Shown here: positions 27,915 through 40,119 of the stretch, one piece after another | Layout: every line of letters starts with the position of its first letter | Numbering within the stretch: the stretch's first letter is position 1 | DNA from: JADJOY01 sp016713535 [NCBI: Deltaproteobacteria bacterium] | GTDB lineage: Bacteria > JADJOY01 | Length of the DNA stretch: 64,000 bases | Direction: 5' to 3' | NCBI GenBank assembly: GCA_016713535.1 | Contig: JADJOY010000025.1 | Location: forward strand, 62,001-126,000 | Notes under the pieces: model-generated | Told to the model about the DNA's origin: nothing | The model's database searches: none | What the model saw: the letters and a program-made list of their open reading frames with translations, nothing else | Position numbers and translations under genes: made by a program

Positions 27915-28727
27915 TCAGAGACGCGCCGCACTCCGCGGCACCGCCGCACGCGGTGCCGGCCCGCCTTCCGGATCCATCAGGACGTAGGCATCCCGAGCAT
28001 CGGAGACGTCCACCCGCAACACGCCGGCGCCGGTCTCGCGCTCCAGCCGCGGCGCGAGCCACCGGTACCGCTCCCACGCCCGCGCCGCCCCGGCGCGGTC
28101 TCCCAGCACGATCTCTCGTCCACTCGCGGCCACGATCGACCAGCGACCCTCGGGGCCGCGATGCAGCTCGTCGAAGGCCGGGGCCGGCTCGAGGTGCGCG
28201 AGCTCGTCGAGCATCGCGACCGCCTCCTCGAGCGACTCGCGCGTCAGCTCGGCGTCGCCCGGCTCACCCGTACCCGAGTCGATCCCGGTGACCACCGGGA
28301 GGTCGAGGCGATCGGCGACGTCCCACGCCTTGAACGGATGCGCGTCCGCGTCGATCACCCACGGCCGATCGTCCAGCACCCAGGCCACCGGGCGGCGCTC
28401 CTCGACGTCGATCACGACCGTCGGCGGCCACGCGCGTCGCACCGTGACGTGCTTGACCCACGGGTGCGCGGCGAGCCGCTCCTCGAGCTTCTCGGTCGGG
28501 AGCCTGAGCAAGCTCTCCCGGCGCGTGAGCCCCGCGTAGGCCACGACCTCGTCGGCCGAGAGGCGCGCGAGCCCGCGCACGTTCACGTGCTCGACCCGCA
28601 TCCACGGCGAGCGCTCGAGCCGTGCCCAGCCGAAGCCGGCAGCGCCACCGAAGGCGGCGACCGCGGCCACGGCGAGGCCGGCGCGGCTCCGGTTCCGGCG
28701 CGAGGTGCGGCGGGCGGTCGTGGTCAT
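27915..28727 (-). CDS. ftsQ: FtsQ/DivIB divisome membrane protein
   Basis: Bitopic division protein of 270 residues: a short basic cytoplasmic tail, one membrane helix (LAVAAVAAFGGAAGFGW), then a POTRA domain (MRVEHVNVRGLARLSADEV) and the beta domain (HPWVKHVTVRRAWPPTVVI, ERRPVAW). It links FtsB/L to the rest of the divisome. The ATG overlaps the ddl stop by 4 nt, and ftsA begins 27 nt downstream. Confidence 0.9.
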   Translation of the reverse strand: MTTTARRTSRRNRSRAGLAVAAVAAFGGAAGFGWARLERSPWMRVEHVNVRGLARLSADEVVAYAGLTRRESLLRLPTEKLEERLAAHPWVKHVTVRRAWPPTVVIDVEERRPVAWVLDDRPWVIDADAHPFKAWDVADRLDLPVVTGIDSGTGEPGDAELTRESLEEAVAMLDELAHLEPAPAFDELHRGPEGRWSIVAASGREIVLGDRAGAARAWERYRWLAPRLERETGAGVLRVDVSDARDAYVLMDPEGGPAPRAAVPRSAARL

Positions 28728-29647
28728 GCCCCGCTCCCGAGGCGCGGGATCTTGAGTCGCGCGCCCGCGATCAGCCGGCCCACCAGCTCGTCGAAACCGA
28801 TCCCCGCCTTCGCGGCGATCTCCGGCACCAGGCTGGTCGGGGTCATGCCCGGCAGCGTGTTGATCTCGAGCATCCACGGCTCGCGATCGTTCTCGAGCAG
28901 GAACTCCGCGCGCGTCGCGCCCTCGCAGCCGAGCACGTCGTTGGCGCGCCGCGACAGCGCCTCGAGCCGCATCCGGACGTCGTCGGCGAGCGGCGCCGGA
29001 CAAAGATGGCGGGCGAGGCCGGCGGTGTACTTGCTCTGGTAGTCGTAGAACTCGTGGCCCTCGCACACGATCTCGAGGGTTCCGAGCACCACGCCGTCGA
29101 GGAGCGCGACCTGGATCTCGCGGCCCTTCACGTAGCGCTCGACGAGCACGACCGGGTCGAAGCGATGCGCGTGCTCGAGCGCAGCACCCAGCTCGTCGGG
29201 GCCGTGGACCAGGCTCACGCCCACGCTCGAGCCCTCGCTCGCCGGCTTCACGATGCAGGGGTAACCACCCGGCGGCGTGGGCTCCGCTTCCGCGCGGCGG
29301 TGCACGACGAACGGCGCCGTCGGGATACCGACGCGCTCGAAGAGCAGCTTGGACATGACCTTGTCCATGGCCGCGGCGCTCGCGAGCACGCCCGAGCCGG
29401 TGTACGGGATCCCCATCAGCTCGAGCAGGCCCTGGATCGCGCCGTCCTCGCCGAACTTGCCGTGCAGGCCGATGAGCGCGACGTCGGGCTTCGTGGCGGT
29501 CAGGCGAGAGGCGACGTCGGCACCGGCGTCGATGCGGATGCACTCGTGGCCGAGCCGCTCGACCGCCATGGCGAACGCCTCGCCGGTGACGAGACTGACC
29601 TCGCGCTCCGCGCTCATCCCACCCAGCAACACCGCTACCCGTGCCAT
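28724..29647 (-). CDS. ddl: D-alanine--D-alanine ligase
   Basis: ATP-grasp enzyme that makes the D-Ala-D-Ala dipeptide added by MurF. The 307 residues show the N-terminal VLLGGMSAEREVSL, HGKFGEDGAIQG, the lid region KPASEGSSVGV and the metal-binding C-terminal EINTLPGMTPTSLVP. The frame is intact and length is normal. It sits between murB and ftsQ as in many proteobacterial dcw clusters. Confidence 0.96.
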   Translation of the reverse strand: MARVAVLLGGMSAEREVSLVTGEAFAMAVERLGHECIRIDAGADVASRLTATKPDVALIGLHGKFGEDGAIQGLLELMGIPYTGSGVLASAAAMDKVMSKLLFERVGIPTAPFVVHRRAEAEPTPPGGYPCIVKPASEGSSVGVSLVHGPDELGAALEHAHRFDPVVLVERYVKGREIQVALLDGVVLGTLEIVCEGHEFYDYQSKYTAGLARHLCPAPLADDVRMRLEALSRRANDVLGCEGATRAEFLLENDREPWMLEINTLPGMTPTSLVPEIAAKAGIGFDELVGRLIAGARLKIPRLGSGA

Positions 29648-29678
29648 CGCTCTCGATCCCTTCCGTTCCGTGCGTCAC

Positions 29679-30663
29679 TCACCAGGGCCGTCCGCCGGCG
29701 AAATCGCCGAACGGCTTGACCTCGGGGGTGAGCTCGATGCCGGTGCGCGCGCGCACCGCGTCGCGCGCCTCGCGCACCAGCGCGATCACGTCGGCGGCGC
29801 GCGCGCCCCAGGTTGACGATGAAGTTCGCGTGCTTGTTCGAGATCGCGGCGCCGCCCACGCGCCGCCCCTTGAGGCCGGCCTCTTCGATCAGCCGCCCGG
29901 CCGAGCCTCCCGCCGGGTTCACGAACACCGAGCCACAGCTCGGCTCGGTGAGCGGCTGGGTGGACTTGCGGTAGTCGAGGTGCGCGCGCACGCGCTCGCG
30001 GATCCCGCCCGGCTCGTCGCGGCGCAGCTCGAGTCCCACCCGCGTCACCACCGCGCCGGCGGGCAGGCGCGTGTGCCGGTACGCGAAGCGCAGCTCCTCG
30101 ACCGGCACGCGGCGGCGGGTGCCGTCGGCCTGAACGAGCTCGGCCCACCGCACCACGTCCTTCATCTGGCGACCGTGAGCACCGGCGTTCATGACGAGCG
30201 CCCCTCCCACGGTGCTGGGGATTCCCACCGCGAACTCGAGACCGGACCAGCCGTCGCCCGAGATCCGGCGCGCGAACGCGGTGACGCGTACACCGGCCCC
30301 CGCGACGAGCCGGAGCGAACGCACACCGGCACGCTCCTCGACGACGCGCTCGAACACGCCCCCGAGCGCCACGACGACACCACGCGCGCCCTCGTCCGCG
30401 ACCAGCACGTTGGAGCCGCCGCCGAGCACGCGAAGCGGCACCCGCTGCTCGTGGCAGGCGCGCAGCACCGCCCGCAGCTCGGGCACCGAGAGCGCCTCGA
30501 CCCACACGTCCGCTGGACCGCCGATCCGCCACGTGGTGTGGGGCGCGAGCGGCTCGTCGATGCGCGCACGGGCGCGAACGCCACGCGGCAGCGCAGCGAG
30601 CAGGCGCTCGCGGCGCGTGCCGTCGAGATCCGCCGGAGCGCCGAGGGATTCACGAGATCCCAT
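29679..30663 (-). CDS. murB: MurB UDP-N-acetylenolpyruvoylglucosamine reductase, one frameshift
   Basis: FAD enzyme that completes UDP-MurNAc. Visible motifs are HTTWRIGGPAD, VLGGGSNVLV, GWSGLEFAVGIPSTVGGA, the NAGAHG loop, EPSCGSVFVNP with the catalytic Ser/Cys region and the NKHANFIVNLG end. One extra G at 29810-29813 shifts the frame. Corrected, the protein ends in FAGGRPW at a TGA at 29679-29681. The ATG follows GGGAGGG. Confidence 0.95.
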
Positions 30664-30700
30664 GCGCCCTCCCCGGCGGCGTGCGCGAGACCGGCATCGC

Positions 30701-32086
30701 TCACGTGCCCTCTCCGCGAAGCCGCGCGAGCAGCTTCGGACCGATCCCGCCGATCGATCCGGCACCCAGGGTGATCACCAGGTCGCCTTCCCGCGCCACC
30801 GCCGCGAGGGTGTCGACGACCTCGGGCAGGGTCGGCACGAAACGGACGTCGCGATGGCCATGGAGGCGCGCGCCCTCGGCGACCGTCTCGCCGCTCACAC
30901 CCGGGATCGGCTCCTCGCTGGCCGCGTAGATCGAGGTGACGAGCAACACGTCCGATTGGTGGAACGCGCCGTGGAACTCGTCGGCGAGGTCGCGGGTGCG
31001 CGTGTAGCGGTGGGGCTGGAACGCCACCACGATGCGCCGGCCCCAGCCCGCGCGCGCCGCTTCGAGGGTGGCGCGGATCTCCGCCGGATGGTGGCCGTAG
31101 TCGTCGACCACCAGGACGCCCTTCTCCTCGCCGAGGATCTGGAAGCGCCGCTCGATCCCCTCGAACGACGCGAGGGCGTCGCGCACCGCCGCGAACGGAA
31201 TGCCGAGCTCGTCGGCGATCGCCACCACCGCGAGGGAGTTCTGGACGTTGTGCAGCCCCGCAAGGCCGAGCGTGATCGCGCCGAGGTCCTCGCCACGGCG
31301 CCGCACCACGAACGACGAGCGACGCGCGGCCAGCTCCACCTCCACCGCCGTGTAGTCGGCCTGCGCCGAGAAGCCGTAGGTGACCCAGCGCTTCTCGATC
31401 TCGGGCAGGATCCCCTGCACCACCGGATGATCGAGGTTGAGGATCGCGAGGCCGTAGAACGGCACCTTGTTCACGAAGGTGACGAACGCCTCGCGGAGCT
31501 TCTCCATCGTGTGGTGATGATCGAGGTGCTCGCGGTCGATGTTCGTGACCGCCGCGATGGTGGGAGCCAGGTGGAGGAAGCTGCCGTCCGACTCGTCGGC
31601 CTCGGCAACCAGGAACTCGCCCTTGCCGAGGCGCGCGCCGGTGCCCTGCCCCACCAGCCGCCCGCCGATCACCACCGTGGGATCGAGCCCACCTGCCTGC
31701 AGCACCGCCGCGGTCAGCGAGGTGGTGGTGGTCTTGCCGTGCGAGCCGGCGATCGCGACGCCGTACTTCACGCGCATCAGCTCGGCGAGCATCTCCGCGC
31801 GCGGGATCACCGGGATGCCACGGCGGCGGGCCTCCACCACCTCGGGGTTGTCCTTCTTGACCGCCGTCGACACCACCACGACCTGCGCGTCGCTCTCGAT
31901 CACGTGCTTCGCGTCGTGGCCCTGGCTCACGGTGATACCGAGCCCCGCGAGGCGCCGGGTCACGTCGTTGTCGGCGAGATCCGAGCCGCTCACGCGGTAA
32001 CCGAGGTTGACCAGCACCTCGGCGATGCCGCTCATGCCGCTGCCACCGACGCCGACGAAGTGGATGCGATGCTCCTTGCGATACAT
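30701..32086 (-). CDS. murC: MurC UDP-N-acetylmuramate--L-alanine ligase
   Basis: Adds the first amino acid to UDP-MurNAc. The 461 residues show [18 protein letters not shown] at the N terminus, the ATP loop [32 protein letters not shown], the [10 protein letters not shown] motif and [10 protein letters not shown]. All family landmarks are intact. It is immediately downstream of murG. Confidence 0.97.
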   Translation of the reverse strand: MYRKEHRIHFVGVGGSGMSGIAEVLVNLGYRVSGSDLADNDVTRRLAGLGITVSQGHDAKHVIESDAQVVVVSTAVKKDNPEVVEARRRGIPVIPRAEMLAELMRVKYGVAIAGSHGKTTTTSLTAAVLQAGGLDPTVVIGGRLVGQGTGARLGKGEFLVAEADESDGSFLHLAPTIAAVTNIDREHLDHHHTMEKLREAFVTFVNKVPFYGLAILNLDHPVVQGILPEIEKRWVTYGFSAQADYTAVEVELAARRSSFVVRRRGEDLGAITLGLAGLHNVQNSLAVVAIADELGIPFAAVRDALASFEGIERRFQILGEEKGVLVVDDYGHHPAEIRATLEAARAGWGRRIVVAFQPHRYTRTRDLADEFHGAFHQSDVLLVTSIYAASEEPIPGVSGETVAEGARLHGHRDVRFVPTLPEVVDTLAAVAREGDLVITLGAGSIGGIGPKLLARLRGEGT

Positions 32087-32089
32087 CGC

Positions 32090-33214
32090 TCACCTCGCTC
32101 CGCCGGAAGCGAGCGCCACGCACGCCTCCGCGATGTCGTCGGCCGCCCGCACCCGCGCCGCGCCGAGCGCCGCGTCCGCCATCCGGCGCCGCAGCGCCGG
32201 CTCGTCGAGGAGCCGCCCGATCTCGGCGGCGAGGCGCTCGACGCTCGCCTCGGCCTGGGTCACGCACACCCCCGCGCCGAGGGCGGCGTGCGCGCGGGCG
32301 TTCGCCTCCTGATGCGCGCCCGCGAACGGGTACGGCACCAGCACCGCGGGCAGACCGACGGCCGCCAGCTCCGAGAGGGTGCCCGCGCCGGCGCGCGCCA
32401 CCACGAGGTCCGCCTCACCGTACGCCTGGCCCATGTCGCGGATGAACGCGGTGACCGAGGCGGCGAGGCCGAGCTCGGCGTAACGGACGCGCGTCGTCTC
32501 CTCGTCCGCGCGGCCGGTCTGGTGGACGATCCGCGGCGCCGCTGCGCCCGGCTGGGATGCTCGTCGGCTCGCGAGCCATGCCGCGATCGCCGCTGGCACG
32601 TTCTCGTTCAGGAAGCGCGAGCCCTGGCTGCCACCGGAGATCAGGATCGACGGGACCGCGCCCGCGGTGCGCGTGGCGCGGGCGCGACGGGTTTCCTCGA
32701 GGCGCGCGAGCACGCTCGGCCGGATCGGGTTGCCCGTCAGCACCGCGCGTCCGGGCGGGAAGTGGGACCGGCTGCTCTCGAAGGTGACGAACACGCGCCG
32801 TACCAGCTTGCCGAGGAGCCGGTTGGCGAGCCCGGGCGCGGCGTTCTGCTCCTGGATCGCGGTGGGCCGGCGCGCCAGCACCGAGCGCAGCATCACCGGC
32901 ACCGAGGCGTAGCCGCCGACGCCGAGCACCACGTGCGGGTCGAACTCGCGCAGCACCGCGCCGGCGTCGTGGACGCCGAGCAGCACCCGCCCCAGCGAGC
33001 GGATCTTCGCGAGCAAGCCGCCGCCCGCGACCGCGCCCGCACGCACCGGGAAGAAGCGGTGGCCGAGCTCCGGCACCAGCCGCGCCTCGACGCCGCTCGT
33101 GGTGCCGGCGAACGCGACGGCACGATCGCTGCCGCCCGCGAGCCAGCGCTCCGCGACCGCCACGCCAGGGAAGAGGTGGCCACCGGTACCGCCGCCCGCG
33201 ACCAGGAGCCTCAC
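32090..33214 (-). CDS. murG: MurG lipid II N-acetylglucosaminyltransferase
   Basis: GT28-family enzyme that converts lipid I to lipid II on the cytoplasmic membrane face. The N-terminal motif VAGGGTGGHLFPGVAVAE, the GVGGYASVPVM loop, IQEQNAAPGLANR and SGGSQGSRFLNE are present, and the acceptor region ARAGAGTLSELAAVGLP lies near the C terminus. The product is 374 residues. The GTG start overlaps the ftsW stop by 4 nt. Confidence 0.96.
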   Translation of the reverse strand: MRLLVAGGGTGGHLFPGVAVAERWLAGGSDRAVAFAGTTSGVEARLVPELGHRFFPVRAGAVAGGGLLAKIRSLGRVLLGVHDAGAVLREFDPHVVLGVGGYASVPVMLRSVLARRPTAIQEQNAAPGLANRLLGKLVRRVFVTFESSRSHFPPGRAVLTGNPIRPSVLARLEETRRARATRTAGAVPSILISGGSQGSRFLNENVPAAIAAWLASRRASQPGAAAPRIVHQTGRADEETTRVRYAELGLAASVTAFIRDMGQAYGEADLVVARAGAGTLSELAAVGLPAVLVPYPFAGAHQEANARAHAALGAGVCVTQAEASVERLAAEIGRLLDEPALRRRMADAALGAARVRAADDIAEACVALASGGAR

Positions 33215-34404
33215 GAGCGCTCCTCCCGCCCCGGCGTGAGCGAGGCGGAGTGCCGATCGACGGCCAGCACGAAGCCGAGCGCGACCGAGCTCGAGAGCAG
33301 CGCCGAGCCGCCGTAGCTCAGGAATGGCAGCGCCAGCCCCTTGGTCGGGACCAGCCCGAGCGTCACGGCCATGTTGGCCGCCGCCTGCAGGCCGATCAGG
33401 CACGTGAGCCCCGCCGCGAGCAGGTAGCCGAAACGATCTCGCGCCGCCAGCGCCACGCGCGTGCCCTGCACGATCAGCAGGAAGAAGAGCGCGGCCACGC
33501 TCGCGACTCCGACGAAGCCCATCTCCTCGCCGAGGACCGCGAACACGAAGTCGGTGTGGCTCTCCGGCAGGTAGAAGAGCTTCTGCGTGCCGCCGCCGAG
33601 CCCGCGGCCGAAGACCCCGCCCGAGCCGAACGCCACGAACGACTGGACGATCTGGTAACCGAGGGTGCGCGCGTTCTCCCACGGCTCCCAGAAGGCGACC
33701 AGCCGTCGCCAGCGGTACTCGTGGTGAACCACCGACCACGCGAGCGCGGGGAGGATCGCCACCACGATCGCGATCAGGTGGGTGAGCCACGCGCCCGCGA
33801 GGTAGAGGAGCACGAAGGTGGCGGACATCAGCACCACCGCCGTGCCGAGGTCGGGCTGGAGATACACCAGGAGCGCCGGGATCGCGGCCACGCCCAGCAC
33901 CGTGAGCGTGATGCGTCCGTCCGGCACCGGCAGCCGCGACAGCCAGCGCGCCAGCGCGAGCACCAGCGCCACCTTGGCGGGCTCGGCGGGCTGCACGGAG
34001 ATGGGGCCGAGCGAGATCCAGCGCACCGCGCCGCCGTGGGCCCCCGCGCTCCCGGGTAGCAGCAGGTACACGAGCGCCAGCACCACCATCGGCAGCGCCA
34101 CGACCGAGAGCCGCTCGATCACCCGCAGCGGCGTGCGGCTGGCGGCGAAGAAGCCCGCCACCGCGAGCGCGGCCCACGCGAGCTGCTTGCCCAGGAAGTG
34201 GGTGCTCGACTGGTGGCGCGCGAGCGCCATCGGGCTCGAGGCGCTCCACACCAGCGCCAGCCCGAGCGCCACCAGCACCAGGAAGCCGAGCTCGAGCGCC
34301 CACGCGCGCGCCACCAGGGCGCGGCGCTCCGCCCGGTCGCGCAGCGCGATCGACGGCACCGCGGCACGGGTGCCGAGGTCGCCGATGGTCGAGACCACGC
34401 TCAC
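33211..34404 (-). CDS. ftsW: FtsW SEDS-family peptidoglycan glycosyltransferase
   Basis: Polytopic septal polymerase of 397 residues that works with the PBP encoded by ftsI. SEDS signatures are QPAEPAKVALVLALARWL, YLQPDLGTAVVL, ESHTDFVFAVLGEEMGFVG and KGLALPFLSYGGSALL. About ten membrane helices are evident. The GTG start overlaps the murD stop by 4 nt. Confidence 0.95.
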   Translation of the reverse strand: MSVVSTIGDLGTRAAVPSIALRDRAERRALVARAWALELGFLVLVALGLALVWSASSPMALARHQSSTHFLGKQLAWAALAVAGFFAASRTPLRVIERLSVVALPMVVLALVYLLLPGSAGAHGGAVRWISLGPISVQPAEPAKVALVLALARWLSRLPVPDGRITLTVLGVAAIPALLVYLQPDLGTAVVLMSATFVLLYLAGAWLTHLIAIVVAILPALAWSVVHHEYRWRRLVAFWEPWENARTLGYQIVQSFVAFGSGGVFGRGLGGGTQKLFYLPESHTDFVFAVLGEEMGFVGVASVAALFFLLIVQGTRVALAARDRFGYLLAAGLTCLIGLQAAANMAVTLGLVPTKGLALPFLSYGGSALLSSSVALGFVLAVDRHSASLTPGREERS

Positions 34405-35999
34405 CGCCGCCCCCCGCCCTTCGGCCCGGGCGGCGCCGCCGCGATGCGGGCCTCCACGAGGCGACGGAACAGCGCGCCGCGCTCCTCGAAGCTCTTGAAC
34501 TGGTCGTAGCTCGCGCACGCCGGCGCGAGCAGCACCACGTCGCCGGCGCGAGCCAGCTCGGCGGCTCCCGCCACCGCGCCCGCCAGGTCGTCGACGCGGG
34601 TGGTCGGCAGCGCGCGCTCGAGCGCCTCCGCGAGGCGCTCGCGGCCCTCGCCGTAGACGAAGGCACGCGTCACCCGACCGCGGGCCGCGGCGACGAGCGG
34701 CTCGTAGCTGCCGCCCTTGTCCACGCCACCGGCGAGGAGGATCACGCCACCCGCGTACCCCTCGAGCGAGCGCGCCGCCGCCGCGACGTTGGTGGCCTTC
34801 GAGTCGTTCACCCAGCGCACGCCGTCGTGCTCGGCGACCCGCTCCATGCGGTGCGGGAGACCCGGAAAACCCGCGATGGCGCGCATCGCGACGACACCGT
34901 CGATGCCCATCACGCGCGCCGACGCGAGCGCCGCGATCGCGTTCTCGCGGTTGTGGACCCCCTCGAGCTTGAGCTCGCTGGCGTCGTACACCTCGCGGTC
35001 ACCCTCGCCGAAGTCGATGAAGAAGCGGTCGCCTTCCACCCATGCCGCCGGTCCGGGCGGGCGGCCGCGCAGGCTCGTGAACACGACTCGCGCGCGGCAC
35101 TCGGCGGCGAGCCTCCGGACCACCGGGTCGTCGTGGTTCAGGATCGCGGTATCGCCGGCGCCCTGGTTCGCGAGGATGCGCGCCTTGGCGCGCACGTACT
35201 CGTCGAAGCTCGCGTAGCGGTCGAGGTGGTCCTCGGTGACGTTGAGGATGATCGAGACCCGCGGCCGGAAGTCGTGGATCGCCTCGAGCTGAAAGCTCGA
35301 CACCTCCACCACCGCGAGCTCCGGGCTCTCCGCCTCCGCGACGCCGGTGATGAGCGGCGTGCCGAGGTTGCCGCCCACGAAGGTGCGGAGTCCCGCGGCC
35401 TCGCCGATCAGGCCGATGAGCGTCGTGGTGGTGCTCTTGCCGTTGGTGCCGGTGATCGCGACCATCGGCGCCGTCAGGTAAGCGGCCGCGAGCTCGAGCT
35501 CGCTCACCACCGGCACGCCGCGCTCGCGCGCGCGGGCGAGTGGCGCGAGCGTCATCGGCACGCCCGGGCTGAGCACGATCAGGTCCTGCTCCAGGAAGGT
35601 CGCCTCACCGTGTCCGCCGGCCTCGATCACCGCGCCCGAGCGCTCGAGCGCGTCGACCTCGGCGGGTAGCTCGGCGCGCGGGCGACGCTCGGTGATGGTC
35701 ACGCGAGCGCCGCGGTCGAGCAGGAAGCGGGCAGCGGCGAGTCCGGTGCGCGCCACCCCGACCACCAGCACGCGGCGGCCGCCCACCTCGCGATCCCACG
35801 AGCGCGGCGGGGCGCTCGCTCCCGCCGGCGAGGCTCCGCCGCCGAGGTCGCCACCTCGCGCCGTACCACCCGCGGACGCGGTGAACATCACCGTGCGCGC
35901 GCGCGCCTCGCCGCGGCCCGCGGCGACACCGCGGGCGAGCGGGGCGCGCGGACGCGAGGTGCGTCCGGGCCAGGTTGGCGGTCGGGGAGTCCTCGGCAT
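34401..35999 (-). CDS. murD: MurD UDP-MurNAc-L-alanine--D-glutamate ligase
   Basis: Adds D-Glu to the peptide stem. The core starts near residue 75 with RRVLVVGVARTGLAAARFL; the ATP loop is ITGTNGKSTTTTL, followed by EVSSFQLEAI, NVTEDHLDRY, NDSKATNVAAA and LLAPACASYDQF. The first 70 residues are an Arg/Ala/Gly/Pro-rich extension not usual for MurD. The ATG at 35999 has GAGGA upstream, but an ATG at 35888 would remove about half of that extension. Confidence 0.95.
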   Translation of the reverse strand: MPRTPRPPTWPGRTSRPRAPLARGVAAGRGEARARTVMFTASAGGTARGGDLGGGASPAGASAPPRSWDREVGGRRVLVVGVARTGLAAARFLLDRGARVTITERRPRAELPAEVDALERSGAVIEAGGHGEATFLEQDLIVLSPGVPMTLAPLARARERGVPVVSELELAAAYLTAPMVAITGTNGKSTTTTLIGLIGEAAGLRTFVGGNLGTPLITGVAEAESPELAVVEVSSFQLEAIHDFRPRVSIILNVTEDHLDRYASFDEYVRAKARILANQGAGDTAILNHDDPVVRRLAAECRARVVFTSLRGRPPGPAAWVEGDRFFIDFGEGDREVYDASELKLEGVHNRENAIAALASARVMGIDGVVAMRAIAGFPGLPHRMERVAEHDGVRWVNDSKATNVAAAARSLEGYAGGVILLAGGVDKGGSYEPLVAAARGRVTRAFVYGEGRERLAEALERALPTTRVDDLAGAVAGAAELARAGDVVLLAPACASYDQFKSFEERGALFRRLVEARIAAAPPGPKGGGRR

Positions 36000-36005
36000 G
36001 GTTCC

Positions 36006-37079
36006 TCAGCGCAGCTTGAGCGTGCTCAGCGCCATGAGCGCCAGGATCAGCGACACGATCCAGAACCGGACCACGACCTTCTGCTCGTGCCACCCCTTGA
36101 CCTCGAAGTGGTGGTGGATCGGCGCCATCTTGAAGACGCGCTTGCCGGTGAGCTTGAAGCTCGTGACCTGGATCACCACCGACAGCGCCTCGATGACGAA
36201 GATCCCCCCTGCGAGCAGGAAGATCAGCTCGTTCTTGGTCGAGACCGCGAGGAAACCGAGCACGCCGCCGAGGGCGAGCGAGCCCGTGTCTCCCATGAAC
36301 ACCTGGGCGGGATAGGTGTTGTACCAGAGGAACCCGAGCCCAGCGCCGATGAGCGCGCCGCAGTACACCGCCAGTTCCCCGGTGCCCGGCAGGTACGGGA
36401 TCTGCAGATAGCCCGCGAACTTCGAGTTACCGGCCACGTACGCGAACGTGCCGTAGAGCGCGCCCACGATGATCGTCGGGCCAATGGCGAGCCCGTCGAG
36501 GCCATCGGTGAGATTGACCGCGTTCGAGGCGGCGACGATCACGAACACCGCGAACGGCAGGTACCACCAGCCGAGGTCGAGCTTGACGTGCTTGAGGAAC
36601 GGCACCGCGAGCGTGGTGTCGCGATCCGTCACGAGGAGCAGCAGGAGCACCGCGACGAACGCGATCGCGGTCTGGAGCTCGAGCTTGCGGCGCCCCGGCA
36701 GCCCCTTCTTCATGCCTCGGACCTTGCGCGAGTCGTCGACGAACCCGACCGCCGCGAGGGCCAGCGTCACGCCGATCACCAGCCACACGTACGAGCTCGC
36801 GAGGTCGCCCCACAGCAACGTCGAAGCGACCAGCGCGAACACGATGAGCGTGCCGCCCATCGTCGGCGTGCCGGCCTTCGACTGGTGGCTGGCCGGGCCG
36901 TCGTCGCGGATCGTCTCGCCGACGCGCTTGCGCGTCAGCCGCCGGATGAGCCAGGGGCCCATCACCAGGCACACCACCAGCGCCGTGATCGACGCGTAGA
37001 TCGTGCGGAAGGTGATGTAGCGGAAGACGTTGAGGACCGAGTACTCGTCCCGCCACGGATAGAGGAGTAGGTAGATCAC
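36006..37079 (-). CDS. mraY: MraY phospho-MurNAc-pentapeptide translocase
   Basis: Makes lipid I from undecaprenyl phosphate. The 357-residue multipass protein has TPTMGGTLI, the Asp pair in GFVDDSRKV, NLTDGLDGLA, FMGDTGSLALGG and the C-terminal PIHHHFEVKGW motif. All catalytic and substrate loops are intact. It is 10 nt downstream of murF. Confidence 0.97.
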   Translation of the reverse strand: MIYLLLYPWRDEYSVLNVFRYITFRTIYASITALVVCLVMGPWLIRRLTRKRVGETIRDDGPASHQSKAGTPTMGGTLIVFALVASTLLWGDLASSYVWLVIGVTLALAAVGFVDDSRKVRGMKKGLPGRRKLELQTAIAFVAVLLLLLVTDRDTTLAVPFLKHVKLDLGWWYLPFAVFVIVAASNAVNLTDGLDGLAIGPTIIVGALYGTFAYVAGNSKFAGYLQIPYLPGTGELAVYCGALIGAGLGFLWYNTYPAQVFMGDTGSLALGGVLGFLAVSTKNELIFLLAGGIFVIEALSVVIQVTSFKLTGKRVFKMAPIHHHFEVKGWHEQKVVVRFWIVSLILALMALSTLKLR

Positions 37080-37089
37080 GTTCGCGTCC

Positions 37090-38555
37090 TCACCCGTGCG
37101 CCACGGCCGCCGCCCCGGGCTCCCTGCTCCCGAGCGCTTCCACGAGACCCGAGACCACCCGCTCCATGCGCGCGCCCCGCGAACCCTTGATCACCGCGAG
37201 CGCCGGCCCGGTCAGCTCGTCGAGCACCACCCTCACCGCCGCGCCAGCCTCGTCGGCGGCGAACGAGCGGATGCGCCGGTCGGCCATCCCGGCGGCTCGC
37301 GCGCCCGCGACCAGGCCCTGCGCCGCCTCGCCCAGGACCACGAGGAGGTCGTAACCCTCGCGCGCCACGCGCTGGCCGATCTCGCGGTGCGCTTCGTCCG
37401 CGCCCGCGCCGAGCTCACGCATCTCGCCGAGCACCGCGATCCGCAGCCGGGCCGTGGCCGCGCGTGCGCCCGCCGCGAGCGCTGCCGCCATCGACGCCGG
37501 GTTGGCGTTGTAGGTGTCGTCGAGCACCACCAGGTCACGCCCGAGCCTGCGCGGGCACATTCGGCCCGGCACCGGCGCGAGGGTGCCGAGCGCCTTCGCC
37601 GCGGCGCTCGCGGGCACGCCGAGGACCGCTCCGACCGCGATCGCACCGAGCGCGTTCCCGACGTTGTGCAGACCGAGCAGCCGCAGATGGACCTCGGCTC
37701 GCTGCGCGTCGCGCCGCACGCCATCGAGCCCGGGCGCCACCTCCACCGTGAAGCGCACGCCCTCGAGGCCGGTGTCGACGACGTTCTCCGCGTGCACGTC
37801 GCCGCCGCGCAGGCCGAACGTGGTCGCGAGGCACTCGAGTCGCGAGCGCCGCTCGATCAGCTTCGCGTCGTCGAGGTTCACGAGCGCGGTCGCGTGCCGC
37901 GAGAGCTCGTCGAAGAGCTCCCACTTGGCTTCCGCCACGCCGTCGATCGTGCCGAGGCCCTCGAGGTGTGCTGGCGCGATCTGCGTGATGAGCGCGACGT
38001 CCGGCCGCGCGATCTGCGCCATGCGCCGGATCTCGCCAGGCGCGTTCATGCCCATCTCGATGACGGCGACGGGCTCGTCGCGCAGCCGCAGCATCGTGAG
38101 CGGCATGCCGATCAGGTTGTTGAAGTTCCCGCGCGTCACCAGCACCGGGTAGGCGCTCGAGAGCACCCGCGCGACCATCTCCTTGGTGGTGGTCTTGCCG
38201 TTGGAGCCGGTGATCGCGACGACCTTGGGATTGCGCGCGCGGCGCCAGTAGGAGGCGAGGTCGCCGAGCGCATGGAGGGTGTCGTCGACGGCGATCAGCA
38301 CCTGCTCGGGCTGGCGCGGCGTCGCCCGCTCGAGCTGGTAGCCGGCCTCCACCACCGCGCCGGCGGCGCCGCGCGCGAACGCCTTCGCGACGAAGTCGTG
38401 GCCGTCGAACGTGGGTCCCGTGAGCGCCCAGAAGAGCTCGCCCTCTCCCACCGTGCGGGAGTCGGTCGAGATCGCGGTGAACCGCTCGGCGACGCCGCAG
38501 AGGCGCACGCCGCCGGTGCCGGCGAGGACGTCGGAGAAGCGGAGCTGGGCGGCGC

Positions 38556-38559
<4 letters not shown>
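37090..38559 (-). CDS. murF: MurF UDP-MurNAc-tripeptide--D-Ala-D-Ala ligase
   Basis: Adds the D-Ala-D-Ala dipeptide. Family motifs are STDSRTVGEGELFWAL, ITGSNGKTTTKEM, GNFNNLIGMPLT, VIEMGMNAPGEI, LDDTYNANPASM and KGSRGARMERVV. Similarity begins at ISAAQLRFSDVL, where no ATG, GTG or TTG exists. The start is either ATT at 38559 (GGGAG 7 nt upstream) or a GTC that may be a misread GTG. The start overlaps the inferred murE stop. The product is about 489 residues. Confidence 0.93.
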
Positions 38560-40115
<1,556 letters not shown>

Positions 40116-40119
<4 letters not shown>
